A DNA stretch of 42,710 nucleotides from a virus. This document shows positions 7,253 through 17,900 of this stretch, one piece after another. Numbering within the stretch: position 1 is the first letter of the stretch; the number at the start of each line of letters is the position of its first letter. Where the stretch lies: positions 1-42,710 of IMG/VR virus record IMGVR_UViG_3300011115_000006, one strand, 5' to 3'. Made by a program: the position numbers and the translations under genes. The notes below the pieces were generated by a model, which was not told the origin of the DNA, made no database searches, and saw only the letters and a program-made list of their open reading frames with translations.

Positions 7253-7658
7253 CACGGAAGTGTTAGTTGGAACCTATTTGACTTTGCGCGGTGAACGTGA
7301 GAAGCTGAAGGCTCAATACGAAGCAGATGACAAAGAATTAAAAACAGATATGGAAATGATTGAAGCCGCAATGCTGGCTATATGCAATGAGTCCAACATG
7401 AACGGATTCAAAACACGGCATGGTACTGTTACGCGCAGTGTCAAGGACCGTTTCTTTTGCACTGATTGGGACAACTTCAAAAAGTTTGTTGAGACAGAAG
7501 GCTCGATTGACTTACTGGAGCGCCGTATCCATCAGCGCAACTTCAAAGAATTTATGTCCGAGCGGGTTGGTGATGGATTACCGCCCGGTGTAAATACCTT
7601 ACGTGAGTACGATATTGTTGTACGTAAGGCCTCTTCAAATAGTGAAACTTTAGTCTAA
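7245..7658 (+). CDS. Hypothetical coiled-coil protein of phage replication regions
   Basis: A 137-residue protein with AAGGAG just ahead of an ATG that overlaps the helicase stop by eight bases. The N-terminal 50 residues are a likely coiled coil (LRGEREKLKAQYEADDKELK). A central small domain carries TRHGTVTRSVKDRFFCTDW, and a conserved-looking end has LLERRIHQRNFKEF, then LPPGVN. The pattern of a coiled coil, a GT.yR segment and a late PPGvN motif recurs in phage proteins found next to polymerase and ssDNA-binding genes, usually unnamed and sometimes compared with Gam. The role is not known. Confidence 0.75.
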   Translation: MNDTEVLVGTYLTLRGEREKLKAQYEADDKELKTDMEMIEAAMLAICNESNMNGFKTRHGTVTRSVKDRFFCTDWDNFKKFVETEGSIDLLERRIHQRNFKEFMSERVGDGLPPGVNTLREYDIVVRKASSNSETLV

Positions 7659-7669
7659 GGAAAATTGAA

Positions 7670-8509
7670 ATGAGTAATCAACTCGCAACACTTATGGGTT
7701 CATCCGAATTGGTTGAACTTGGTCTTGATGAAGATACCCTTGCCGTAGCTGGCGGGGCTACAAAAGGTAACAAGCGCATCTCTATTGATGGTCGTGTGTT
7801 CCGCAAGTTTGTTGGTGGTAAGGAAGTCAGCGTTAATTCTGACTTGTCGATGAACGTTATCTTTGTAAAGATGGCGCATGATGCATCGCGTACCTATTAC
7901 AACCAGCAATACAAAAAGGGCGTTAAATTGTCCCCCGCCTGCTGGTCTAACGATAGCAAAACGCCTGACCCCGAAGTGACTGCGCCGCAAGCCGCATCAT
8001 GCGCTGAGTGCCAATACTCAGTTAAGGGTTCCGGTCAAGCTGGTACAGGCTCCGCTTGCCGCTTGTCTTGGCGCACTGCTGTAGTGTTACCCAATGACCC
8101 GGCTGGTGACGTGTATCAGTTGGTCTTGCCTGCTACAAGTACGTTTGGTAAAGAAGAAAATGGTCGTTGGCCCTTCCGCCCCTTTGTGCAGATGCTGGCT
8201 AATAACAATGTGTCTGCTGGGCGCGTTGTGACCAAGATGGAGTTTGATATCAACTCTTCCGTGCCTCGCCTGTTGTTCTCACCTGTGAGCGCAGTGCCTA
8301 GCGAAAGCAAAGAAATCATCTTGCGTCAGAGCAAGTCGCTTGCGGCTGAGTCGGCAATTAAGCTGACCGTCTACAAGACTGATACACCTGACGAAGCTGA
8401 GACTGCGCAACCCGAGGTAGCACCTGTCAAGCGCGATACGGCCCGCAAGGTACAAGCTGAAACTGTGGATGACGTTAGCGATATCGTTAAGAAGTGGACT
8501 AAGAAATAA
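7670..8509 (+). CDS. Four-cysteine protein, possible ssDNA-binding protein
   Basis: A 279-residue protein with AAGGAAA before the ATG. Cys91, Cys111, Cys114 and Cys130 could hold a zinc ion. They interrupt a beta-rich region with aromatic residues (MAHDASRTYYNQQY; WPFRPFVQML). The C-terminal 60 residues are polar and disordered-looking (EAETAQPEVAPVKRDTARK) and end in a helix, VSDIVKKWTKK. The position between helicase, coiled-coil gene and primase, and the fold-plus-flexible-tail layout, suit a single-stranded DNA-binding protein, but no diagnostic motif is visible and the tail tip is basic rather than acidic. Treat the role as inference. The stop overlaps the next ATG (TAATG). Confidence 0.75.
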   Translation: MSNQLATLMGSSELVELGLDEDTLAVAGGATKGNKRISIDGRVFRKFVGGKEVSVNSDLSMNVIFVKMAHDASRTYYNQQYKKGVKLSPACWSNDSKTPDPEVTAPQAASCAECQYSVKGSGQAGTGSACRLSWRTAVVLPNDPAGDVYQLVLPATSTFGKEENGRWPFRPFVQMLANNNVSAGRVVTKMEFDINSSVPRLLFSPVSAVPSESKEIILRQSKSLAAESAIKLTVYKTDTPDEAETAQPEVAPVKRDTARKVQAETVDDVSDIVKKWTKK

Positions 8510-8850
8510 TGTCCCGCCGGTATAGCCCTGACCTGATTGAATCCGTGGCAAACATGGAGGTGTATCGCTTGGGTATGGACCTTGCCAAGGTCTGCATCGA
8601 AGCTAACTTACCCGCTGCGTATGTCGCACAAGTCTTTGGAACTACGAGAATGACTGTGCACACTTGGTTCAGAGGCGGGGCTATTCGGCATAAAAAACGA
8701 GCGAAGATAGAAGTCTTTATCCAATTAGTCGAGGAGGATATTAAACGAGGAATCTTGCCAGCCAAGACCCTCAGTGATGCAATGACTTACTTACAGGACA
8801 TGGTAGACAGTCCTATTGAGAAAGCAAACGCAAAGCAAGCGCAGGACTGA
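8509..8850 (+). CDS. Helix-turn-helix protein
   Basis: A 113-residue protein started from a one-base overlap (TAATG). Residues 25-58 form a clear helix-turn-helix: LAKVCIEANLPAAYVAQVF, then GTTRMTVHTWFRGG, then a basic RHKKRAK flank. The C-terminal half is helical. It may regulate phage transcription or recruit the primase. It is the last gene before an intrinsic terminator. Confidence 0.75.
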   Translation: MSRRYSPDLIESVANMEVYRLGMDLAKVCIEANLPAAYVAQVFGTTRMTVHTWFRGGAIRHKKRAKIEVFIQLVEEDIKRGILPAKTLSDAMTYLQDMVDSPIEKANAKQAQD

Positions 8851-8869
8851 TACGTCGGTCTATTTCCAT

Positions 8870-8892
8870 AGCGGAGGTGTCTCCGCTTTTTT
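8870..8892 (+). terminator. Intrinsic terminator or attenuator
   Basis: AGCGGAG (8870-8876), a GTGT loop, CTCCGCT (8881-8887), then six T (8887-8892): a 7-bp GC-rich stem with a U-tract, the standard rho-independent layout. It ends only 12 bases before the primase-helicase start codon. No promoter or ribosome-binding site was seen in between, so it may act as an attenuator rather than a hard stop. Confidence 0.8.
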
Positions 8893-8904
8893 GTCTCTGC
8901 GAAA

Positions 8905-11757
8905 ATGAACAAACAATTTTTTGAAAAAATATTCCCTGCGCAGGGGTACATGTGTGTAGCAGCTATCACGGCAAATGTCATAAAGCCACGATTCGCTACC
9001 AGCGTTGATGAGGCGCTAAAGATAGCGCAAAGGTTCATCGACGACAAGATGAATGTGTATTTCACACCGGGCACGTATGAAGGAATGCGGCGTACCCAAG
9101 ACACTTGTACATTTGTTAAATCGTTTTTCCTCGACATTGATGTCATGCACGGGGAATCTAGGTACGATAGTAAAGAGCAAGCACTAGAGGAACTTAAACG
9201 GTTCTGTACTGAGATAGATTGGCCTGAGCCAGTTTTGATTGATTCGGGTGGCGGCATACATGCCTACTGGATTCTTGACGAGGAGATGCCCGCCGAAATT
9301 TGGACGGAGTACGCCAAGAAGTTTAAGCAGTTATGCCTAGATCACAAGCTAATCATTGACGAGAACGTGCCAGCAGACTCAGCACGTTTGATGCGCATAC
9401 CGGGTACAAGCAACTACCGATATGACCCGCCATCGCCATCCGTAATGCTGAGTGATGTTTTCACTTATCCCTTTGATCGTCTATCGGGCGCATTGGGTGA
9501 AGTGGTTGAAGCGTTTGATTTGCGTAATGTAGAGAAAGGGCTTGACGATGACACCAAGGCAATCTATGAAGCGCGTAGAGGTAATTTTGAATATGACTTC
9601 CAAAAAATAGCGGAAGCAAGTCTAGGAGGTACAGGCTGTGCACAGATTAAACACATACTTGAAAACGCCAACAGTTGTTCAGAGCCACTGTGGTACGCTG
9701 GATTATCTATCGCCACTAGGTGTCATGATGGCGCTACAGCCATACATCTTATGTCAGAGGACCACCCTGACTACACCTTTGATAACACAGAACGAAAAGC
9801 CCAGCAGTCCCTTGAAGCCGCTGAATGGGCTCACGGCTGCGAAGCGTTTGAGAAAGAAAACAGAAGCGGATGCGCTGGATGTCCCCACCGAGGAAAAATC
9901 ACGGGGCCTATCGAGTTTGGCAAAGTCCTCCGAGTCGCAGCCGAGTCCGTTGTTGGAGAATCTACTGGAGATGAATCAACCCAAACCGATGAAGCGGACA
10001 CAGTACGGAAAGAACCACATACCCAAAAAGTTTTCCCAGACTTCCTCCAACCATACCACCGAGGAGTAAATGGGGGCGTGTATTACGTACCGCCTATTAA
10101 GCAGACAAGTCAAGGACCAAGACAAGAGCCTCCAATACTAATACTTCCGTTCACTACGTACGCTGTCCAACGACTGTTTAGTCCGCATGATGGCGAGTGC
10201 TTGGTTATATTGATTGAGTTGCCAAAGGATGGGACTAGGGAGTTCTTGCTACCTTTGAAATGCGTAGCGTCCCCTGACAGATTAAAAGACATACTGACTT
10301 TCAACAGTGTGACTTTTGAACCGGGCCATGTACCGAAGTTGCAAAGCTACTTCATGAAGTGGTCTACATTTTTAACTAGTACTAAGAAGGCTGACATTAT
10401 GAGAATCCAACAAGGATGGACTGAGGACCTAGAGTCATTTGTAGTAGGCACGGATGAATACCTGCCAAACGGTGAGGTACGACACTGCCCACCATCACCC
10501 ATGTCTAAGAACGTGGTGCGCAACCTAGACGTAGTGGGCTCTTACGACGAGTGGAAGAAGTGCGCTAAGATGTTTAATGACCCCGGCTACGAGTGGCACG
10601 CTTTTGCATTGCTTACTGGGTTTGCATCCCCACTAATGCAATTGACCAACGTCAATGGCGTGGTGCTATCTCTATACAGTGCTGGTCCCGGCACAGGTAA
10701 GACTGGCGCTATGTATGGGGCCAGTAGCATTTGGGGTAACCCCAAGGCATTGGCAGTTTTTGAAGCTACGCCCAACGCTTTGATTCAGCGCATGATTACC
10801 TTGAAGAACATTGTGTTCACGCTGGATGAGCAGTCAAACAACGATGGCAAGACCATATCAAACGTGGTGCATAACGTGTCATCCGGTACGCCCAAGATTC
10901 GCATGAAGGCGTCCACCAATGAGGAGCGCGAAGCATCTTTCAGTACAAGCCAAATCTGCCTTATTACTACTAACAAACCCATCAAAGACATGATGAGTGA
11001 GTACAAGGCTAACTATAGTGCAGAGAACGTGCGGGTCATTGAGCCTGAGTTAATCATGCCTAGCGTGCCGGGCTATGAGTTAGACGCAGCGCGTGGTAAG
11101 TTGATGATCGACCCACTGAAATACAACTACGGTCATGCTGGGCGCGACTTCATTCAGAAGCTACTTATTACCGGCATAGATGAAATCAGACGCCGTTCTG
11201 ATATCCACTACATCAAGGTGGCAGATCGCTATACGTCCAACAGTGAATACCGCTTCATTGCCAATCTGTATGCTGAGACTTACTTAGCGGGTGAACTAGC
11301 CCACGAATACGGCATTGTGGATTTTGACCTTGAGCGTATTTTTAGAGTGGTTGGTCAAGACTTCATGGATATCATTGAAGGTAAGCAGCGGGACGATCAG
11401 AACACCCGCGCCGATGTGGTGGGTGACTTTATCAATAAGAACATTCAAAGCGCATTGGTAATCCGTGATGGCAAGATCATGATGGAGCCACGCAACTCAT
11501 TGTTTATCCGTGCCGAGGTAGACAACAGTTTGATTTGGGTATCGTCCAGCGCCATGAAAGAGTACCTACGCTTGATTAAACTTGGTGTAAGAGACTTTGA
11601 GGATCGGCTAACCAAGGCAGGCATATTGGTCAGCAAAGGGCGCAAGCAGATGGCGGCGGGCTGGAAAGATGCGTTTGGGTCTACCAACGTGCAAGCCTAT
11701 GAGTTAAAACTAGATATGTCGCACTTGTTTGATGGCAAAGACGCAATATCAGTTTGA
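8905..11757 (+). CDS. PrimPol (AEP) primase fused to a DUF927-type helicase
   Basis: A 950-residue primase-helicase. The archaeo-eukaryotic primase domain (about 1-200) shows FLD77-I-D79, then the nucleotide-binding SGGGIH119, then D158 with RLMRIPGTSN. A cysteine group (C312, C323, C326) in a CPHRG context follows and may bind zinc. From about 400 the ATPase half resembles DUF927: Walker A GPGTGK599-T and Walker B TLD641-E, then a TTNKP sensor-like segment near 690. It should make primers and unwind DNA, the job of T7 gp4 in other phages. The start has no visible Shine-Dalgarno sequence and sits 12 bases after a terminator. No alternative upstream start exists, because TAG 8869-8871 is in frame. 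Confidence 0.92.
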   Translation: MNKQFFEKIFPAQGYMCVAAITANVIKPRFATSVDEALKIAQRFIDDKMNVYFTPGTYEGMRRTQDTCTFVKSFFLDIDVMHGESRYDSKEQALEELKRFCTEIDWPEPVLIDSGGGIHAYWILDEEMPAEIWTEYAKKFKQLCLDHKLIIDENVPADSARLMRIPGTSNYRYDPPSPSVMLSDVFTYPFDRLSGALGEVVEAFDLRNVEKGLDDDTKAIYEARRGNFEYDFQKIAEASLGGTGCAQIKHILENANSCSEPLWYAGLSIATRCHDGATAIHLMSEDHPDYTFDNTERKAQQSLEAAEWAHGCEAFEKENRSGCAGCPHRGKITGPIEFGKVLRVAAESVVGESTGDESTQTDEADTVRKEPHTQKVFPDFLQPYHRGVNGGVYYVPPIKQTSQGPRQEPPILILPFTTYAVQRLFSPHDGECLVILIELPKDGTREFLLPLKCVASPDRLKDILTFNSVTFEPGHVPKLQSYFMKWSTFLTSTKKADIMRIQQGWTEDLESFVVGTDEYLPNGEVRHCPPSPMSKNVVRNLDVVGSYDEWKKCAKMFNDPGYEWHAFALLTGFASPLMQLTNVNGVVLSLYSAGPGTGKTGAMYGASSIWGNPKALAVFEATPNALIQRMITLKNIVFTLDEQSNNDGKTISNVVHNVSSGTPKIRMKASTNEEREASFSTSQICLITTNKPIKDMMSEYKANYSAENVRVIEPELIMPSVPGYELDAARGKLMIDPLKYNYGHAGRDFIQKLLITGIDEIRRRSDIHYIKVADRYTSNSEYRFIANLYAETYLAGELAHEYGIVDFDLERIFRVVGQDFMDIIEGKQRDDQNTRADVVGDFINKNIQSALVIRDGKIMMEPRNSLFIRAEVDNSLIWVSSSAMKEYLRLIKLGVRDFEDRLTKAGILVSKGRKQMAAGWKDAFGSTNVQAYELKLDMSHLFDGKDAISV

Positions 11758-11959
11758 TACTACGCCGATTGACGAGCCCGTATGGTTACTACCGTACGCA
11801 AGCATGGAGATCGGTGATAGCTTCTTTATCCCGACGGTACGCCCAGCTTACCTTACCTACGTCATAGACACTACCTCCAAGAAGGAGGGTGTCAAAGTAA
11901 AAGTGTTTACGGTTACCGAGAAAGATGTTCTTGGTGTCCGCGCATGGCGCGTAGGTTAG
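11732..11959 (+). CDS. Small hypothetical protein (75 aa)
   Basis: It overlaps the end of the primase-helicase by 26 bases. ATG 11732 is preferred over the TTG just before it. The product is beta-rich with a DSFFIPTVRP segment and a short basic KKEGVKVKVFTVTEKD strand pair, which resembles small phage proteins of unknown role. Its TAG (11957-11959) overlaps the stop of the opposing 2038-residue gene, so it is the last gene of the early operon. Confidence 0.65.
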   Translation: MAKTQYQFDTTPIDEPVWLLPYASMEIGDSFFIPTVRPAYLTYVIDTTSKKEGVKVKVFTVTEKDVLGVRAWRVG

Positions 11960-14900
11960 CGGTATATGCTGGGCGAACCCGTGATAGATTCAAACGTATT
12001 AAGGATGTTGCGCTTGACCATATTCTGAAGCTTAACAATCTCATCAAGATTTTGTTTGCGCTCTAGGATAGTTATGTCTTTATTTGTACGGATTGTGTTA
12101 GCAGCGGCCCGCAAGTCTCGCAATGAACCATTGACCGCGCTGTTGTAGTACTGTACTAAATAATAATTTTGCGGGTTGCTTTCAATATATTTTTCAAACA
12201 ATTCGGGTTTGTCTTTAAGCGCATTGATACGCTTGTCCATTTCCTTGATGCGGGCTTCAGCGTTACTAAACTCCCGCGCATCCACATTTGATTTGGAACC
12301 TAGGAAGCTAGACAGGAATGGTACGTCATTCTTCATATCCACTTCTTTTTTACCAGTCAACGTAAGTCCGAGATTGGATACCCCAGTCAATGCTTTAGCC
12401 ATACCATCCACATAGTTGTTGGCAAAGAAGTACATAGTGTTGGGGCTCCAATCCACCGCGCCGTTTGTTGTATTGAACAATGTACGTGCTGCCGATTTAT
12501 AAAGCTCAGGGATGCTATCCCCACCAGTGTACGCATCACCATAACGTGACTGACGGTTGTTGTATATCTCACGCCCTAGCCCGTCCAAATTCATTACGTA
12601 TTCAAAGAACGGACGGATTGCGCTAGGCGCTACAGTATCAAGCGCCCATGCAGGGAAGTTATCCACCATGCTGATCTTAGAGACTGGCAGTGGCAAATAG
12701 GAGTCCAACGCCGTGGTAGCAATATTAGACAGCGCATCAGCAGTTGAATTGCGCCCCGCAAAGATAGAGGCAATCTGTGCACCAGCAGAAGCAAACGTGC
12801 CCATACCGAAACCCCACGGTATTTGAATAATCATATCCGTGCCGGGGATATGGAACCGAGCGTAACGTGTCCAACGCGCCATGTCATCCGAAGCAACTTT
12901 GTTGCGTCCTTGGTCGTCATCACCAGACATCATCATTGCCATCATGTACATGCCAACACCTAAACCAGTCAACGTAGCTGCCATAGCCCGCGCAGATTTT
13001 TTCTCTTGGCGTTTTTGTTTAATAGCTTTTTTAATTGCGGCTTCCGATACGCCTTTAGCTTTTTCTTCTGTCCTAAATAGTTCTTCATCAAACTTAGAGA
13101 ACATGGGTACAGTAGCTTCAAGGGCGCGCACTGCACCGGTAGCGGCTGGGCGGAAGAACATAAACAACGCGCCCATGCTTTTACCCCAGCGCCCAACTTG
13201 TTCAAAGTTGGCTAGGTTTTTAGCGTACTCAACTGCTTGAATATTAGCGTCTTCACGTGCACGGGCTGTTGGCAAACCGTCGGATACGTTTTGATTAAAG
13301 ATGTCGTCCTTCATCATCCGGTATGTAGCTACCCGGCTAGACAACTCAAACATATCATTGTAGATATCAATGAATTTATCTATCTGTTCTTTTTTCAGTA
13401 GAACGCCTTTGGAGTTTTTGACTTCTTTAATCAGTTCATCCAATGCGCCTTTAGATGCCACACCTTGTAGGTACGATACGCGCCCACCTTCTTTGACAAA
13501 GTCTTTCAGGTCACGGTAGTAACGTTCTTTGTCGTTTAGTTGGTCATAAGTCTTATCGCCACCAGCCAATGCATTAATCTCATCAAACTTGCCGTTTGCA
13601 TACAGGCTTGCATAGTTAAGCGAACGATACAGCCCACCATTAGCTACGTCTGACGAAATGAAGGATAGTAGACGCCCAGCTTTTTGTGGACCAAGTTCAG
13701 CACCAATAATGAACGCATTGGTCAACGCATCACGTACAAAGTTCATTGGTGCAAACGCTGGGTTGTAGCGGGTATGCATTTGCCCCACGCCGCTAGTAAA
13801 CCGATTGATTAAGTCAATTACAGGTTCATTGGTACGGAACGTACGACGTATAGCTTCTTTTTCTTGGTCATTATTTAATTCAATAACGTCAATTGAACCA
13901 TCTGCGTTGTAATGGAAGACTTTGTTGTCACCACCAATTTTTACTTTATCAACTTCACCTTTAAAGCGCTCTTCAAATTTGATTTTAGCAATTACTCGCC
14001 CACTTAGAATGCGATAAAGTTTTGGGTCAACCGCATTTTTAATTGCAAGAGTTACATCTTTTTTACCATAGCGCAGCGCAGCCGTAGCGCCATCAGCCAA
14101 CGATTGCAGGATAGGGTTATCAGACTCAGACAAACGCCCCTGCATTGTGTCTTGACCATCTTGGAACTCGCCGCCTAAACTTTTGCTATCAAAGTTAAAT
14201 TGGTCGTCTATCACCCGTTTACCCGGACGTCCTTTAAACGGCACATAGTGTTTGAAGCCATAAAAGTCTACGACGTTAGCAACAGGGCGCGACCAGTAGT
14301 TAGCTTCTTTATTTAGGTCAATAGTTATTTCATGCACTTTTTGCACGGCATCTGCTACAGCTTGGATTTCTTTCGCTGACTCAGCGGTATCAAATAGCTT
14401 AGTAATTTTGGCTATGTCTGCTGAGCTACGTTCACCAATCACGTCATAACGGCTATTGTCTTTATTGAACATCTCAGGCGTAGTTTCCACAAGCCCAGTT
14501 TTGCCGCCGGGCCTAGCCACTTCTATGACTTTAGCGTTGTACTTACCATCTTTGGCAAACACAATGTCATTAACCGCTTTACGCAGTTCTTGCGCATACA
14601 CTTTGCGCGTAGCATCCGCTACGTCAAACATTGGTTGCGTAAGAATCTTATTCAGTATTTCTTCACGGAATCCTTTGGCAGAGAACTCCGTGCCGTTAAA
14701 CATTTTTTGCAACTCAGGCGTTTTGATGAAGTCAGCTACTTTGATGTTTTTATCTGTATCGTCCAGCGGCACTTCTTTGAGGAACTTGACCAGCCGACGC
14801 TCAGGCTCGTGGCGGGCTTCCAATATCAAATGCAGTCGCGCTAACGCAGCTTCTACAGAAATTTTGTTTTTATTTGCGTAGGCTTTAACAGCGTTATGTA

Positions 14901-17900
14901 CATCTTCAGTAGGAAACTTTAATTTTTCATTAAATGCATTGACCGCAATGCCGGTCGAACGTGTAATTTGTCCATATACATTGTTTAACTTATCAGACAC
15001 CCGATCCAACTTACCTACTAATGCCGCGCGGTCTTCTTTAACTTTAAGGATGTAACGGTCATTTTGAAACCGCTCGGCAAGCCAATGCGCGCCTTCTGTG
15101 GTAAGTAGTTTTTTAAGTAATACCTTACCGCCACGTTCTTTAAGCTCAACAGACTTTTCCGCAGTCGCAGCAAACTCTTCATCAGTCTGCCCTGCTTTTT
15201 GTTCTGGAGTTAATGCTGGTGCTTGGCTGACCGTTGGCTGCTTCTTGGCGGCAAGCGGTTTCATGTCTATGCCTTTTGTAGGCGGGGGCGACAAGATATC
15301 TTCAAACGCAGCTATGGCTTCGGTAGACATGTTGCCATCACGCATAAGCCCAAGGGCTTTAATATTTAACAGGTCAGCAAGCGCCCGCAGTAAGTTTGAC
15401 CAGAGTGATGTGTTCTCTGGGATGATGGAATTTTTAACCGGTATTTTTAACCCGCCAAGCGCATTCTGAAACGCTTCGTCATTGATAGCATGGCTTACAA
15501 ACTCATGCAGACTCTCATACGCATCAGGAAATTTAGCGCCCAACTCTTGCTTGGACTCATCCATCAGGTACTCAAGATGCGCAGCAGCCTTCTCTTGCTT
15601 ATCTGTGAGCTTCTCACCATCTTCCCACCGCTTAATAATTTTGACAGTAGCGGCATGGGTCAACTCATGCAATACTGTTTCTTCATCTTGCGCTTCTTTT
15701 GTAATACGTGTTGTATCTGTCTTAGGGTCGTACTCAGCCCTACGTCCGCTAGGCAACGTATCTACAACTTCCACTTTAGTCTTTAACCCAACTTCATGCA
15801 AACGCTGCGCAACTGCTTTGCGCCAAGGGTTTTTAGACCCCATACGAATGTGGTTAAGAAACGCGGAGGCGTTAGCCCGACGTAGTTGCTCTTCCGTATA
15901 TTTTGGCAGTGGTGTAGTTTTGACCTCGGGTGTTTCAACCGGGCCATGAATCTGATCGGCAAGCACACCGATAGCGTTACCATGTTCTTCAATGGTATTT
16001 TTTCCAATCAACGGCAGGTAATTTTCTTTTTGCTCGTTGGTCAGTAATTTATACGCAGGGACTTGCCGCTCGGGGTTGTTCTCGTTGTGGTATTCAGCTT
16101 CTTCGTCGTATAGCGCACGCTGATCCTCATTAAGCTCTACTGCTGTTTCTGCTTTTTGTTTTTGCGGTTTTGTTTCGATGGTTTCAGTGGTTTGAGTGCC
16201 AAGGTTTACTCCTTCAGTAGGCAAATTAGTAGTTGATGTTTCAGTGGGGGTGGAACCTAGCTTTTTACGGTCGGCATCAAGTGCGTCAATTTGGGCAATA
16301 ATTTCGTCGTGTTGCGCGTTAAGCTCGGTTCGTTTTTGCGTTAATGGTGAATCAAGCCGCTCTGAAAGGGTTAATTTATTAAGTTCATCAAGGAGCCTTG
16401 TCGATTCTTCTCCAATTTCCTCAGCTTTATTAAGCAATTCTTGACGCGTTAAAAAATTATTTATCCAAGCGTTGTTGGGCGCTGCTGTTATTGCAACGGG
16501 CTGTGCTGTTTTTCCCTCAACAGGCTTTCCAACATTCGGCTCAGTAGGAACCACTCCATCTCGTTGAGTTGTTTCAAGTCCTCCGGGGGGGCTTGTAACG
16601 GGGGTGGTTGTTCCAACCACAGGAACGCCCGCTCCACTTGTTTCTGCGTTAAGTTCTGCAACATTGGGGGCTCCTTGCGGGGTAATGCTAAGTTCATTCT
16701 GTAGTCTGGCAATTTTAATTTCAGCGCCTTTAATAAACGTGCCTTTTATACCCTTTGCTTGCAATGTAGCCAAAGTAGCTTGCGCGGCTTTAAGGTCGTT
16801 TTCTTTTTTAATGCGCTGGGCTTCGGACAATTGCTTGACCGGCGCAGCGGCTGGCGCTGCCTCAACAGGCGGCGTTTCTGTAACAGGCGCTGCTTCAGTA
16901 GGTAGGGCCGCATTGTCTGCAACAGTTGTAAGCTCAGACGCAACTTCGGGAATAGAGATAGGCGTTTGGCTACCAAACATGCCCGTCATCAGTTTTTCAG
17001 TTTCAGCAGCTACCCTTGCTATTTGGTCATCAGCGGGATTTACTTCATTCTCCGCAGCCGAACGTCCAAACGCTACGTTAGTAGCACCGGTAATAGCAGC
17101 ACCGCCAAGGCCACCTTTAAGCCCAGCGTTGATAAACCGTTCAAAGTTTTGTGGGGTAAAGAAGTTATTGTTCTCATCTACAAACTTCTCGGCTGCTGCG
17201 CTGGACATTTCCTGCACCATCTCAGTGCCGCCCTCGCTCACCATGCCTTCAACTGCGCCCTTGCCTGCCCGCTTATACCAAGCACCAATGATCTGCTCTT
17301 CTGGGATGCCAGACAGTCTGGCTTTGCGCATCAGGTTTAGCGGAGTGATTGCATCCAGTACTGTATTAAACCCACCGAACGCCAACGCAGCGCCAAGGTC
17401 ATCATGGCCTTTCTCATACAAGTTCTGATATACGTCAGGTACGTTTTGTGCCGCAGAGCCAGTCAGTGCGCCAGCCGCTTCATACTTTAATGCTTCTTTT
17501 TTGGCAGCTTGAACGCCAGCTTGTAGCGCAATGTTTTTAGCTTCAGTTTCTGCAACGCCTTGGGCAATACTGGACGCCGCAGCTTTTTCAGCCGCAGACC
17601 TAGCTGCTGCCACCGCACCGCGCCCAATAATTGATGCTGCGCCACCTGTAAATAGGCTAGGAAGCATGGACGGAATAGCTTCGCCGACGGCTTCTGTAAT
17701 GTATGTAACTGCATCCCCTACCCCCTTGATATCAGAAAATGATGGTACGGCGGATGGATATTTTTCTTCTGTTTCTTTTTGGTACGCCGCAGCTTCTTGC
17801 ATCTGCTTTTTAGCGTAGTCATCGTAGCCAAGAGCTTTAGCCGCCATAGCTGGCGCAACGTCACCTATCAACGAAGACAGTCCACGCCCACCACGAATGA

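Noticed and set aside
9638-10069. 143-residue alternative-frame ORF inside the primase-helicase
   Set aside because: The main frame is continuous with conserved motifs on both sides, and no start signal or family supports the second frame.
11885-11899. CCTCC-AAGAA-GGAGG hairpin as a terminator for the early operon
   Set aside because: No T-run on either strand, and it lies inside a coding region.
16604-17428. 274-residue ORF antisense to the 2038-residue gene
   Set aside because: The opposite strand is a convincing gene throughout; long antisense frames are expected from its codon bias.
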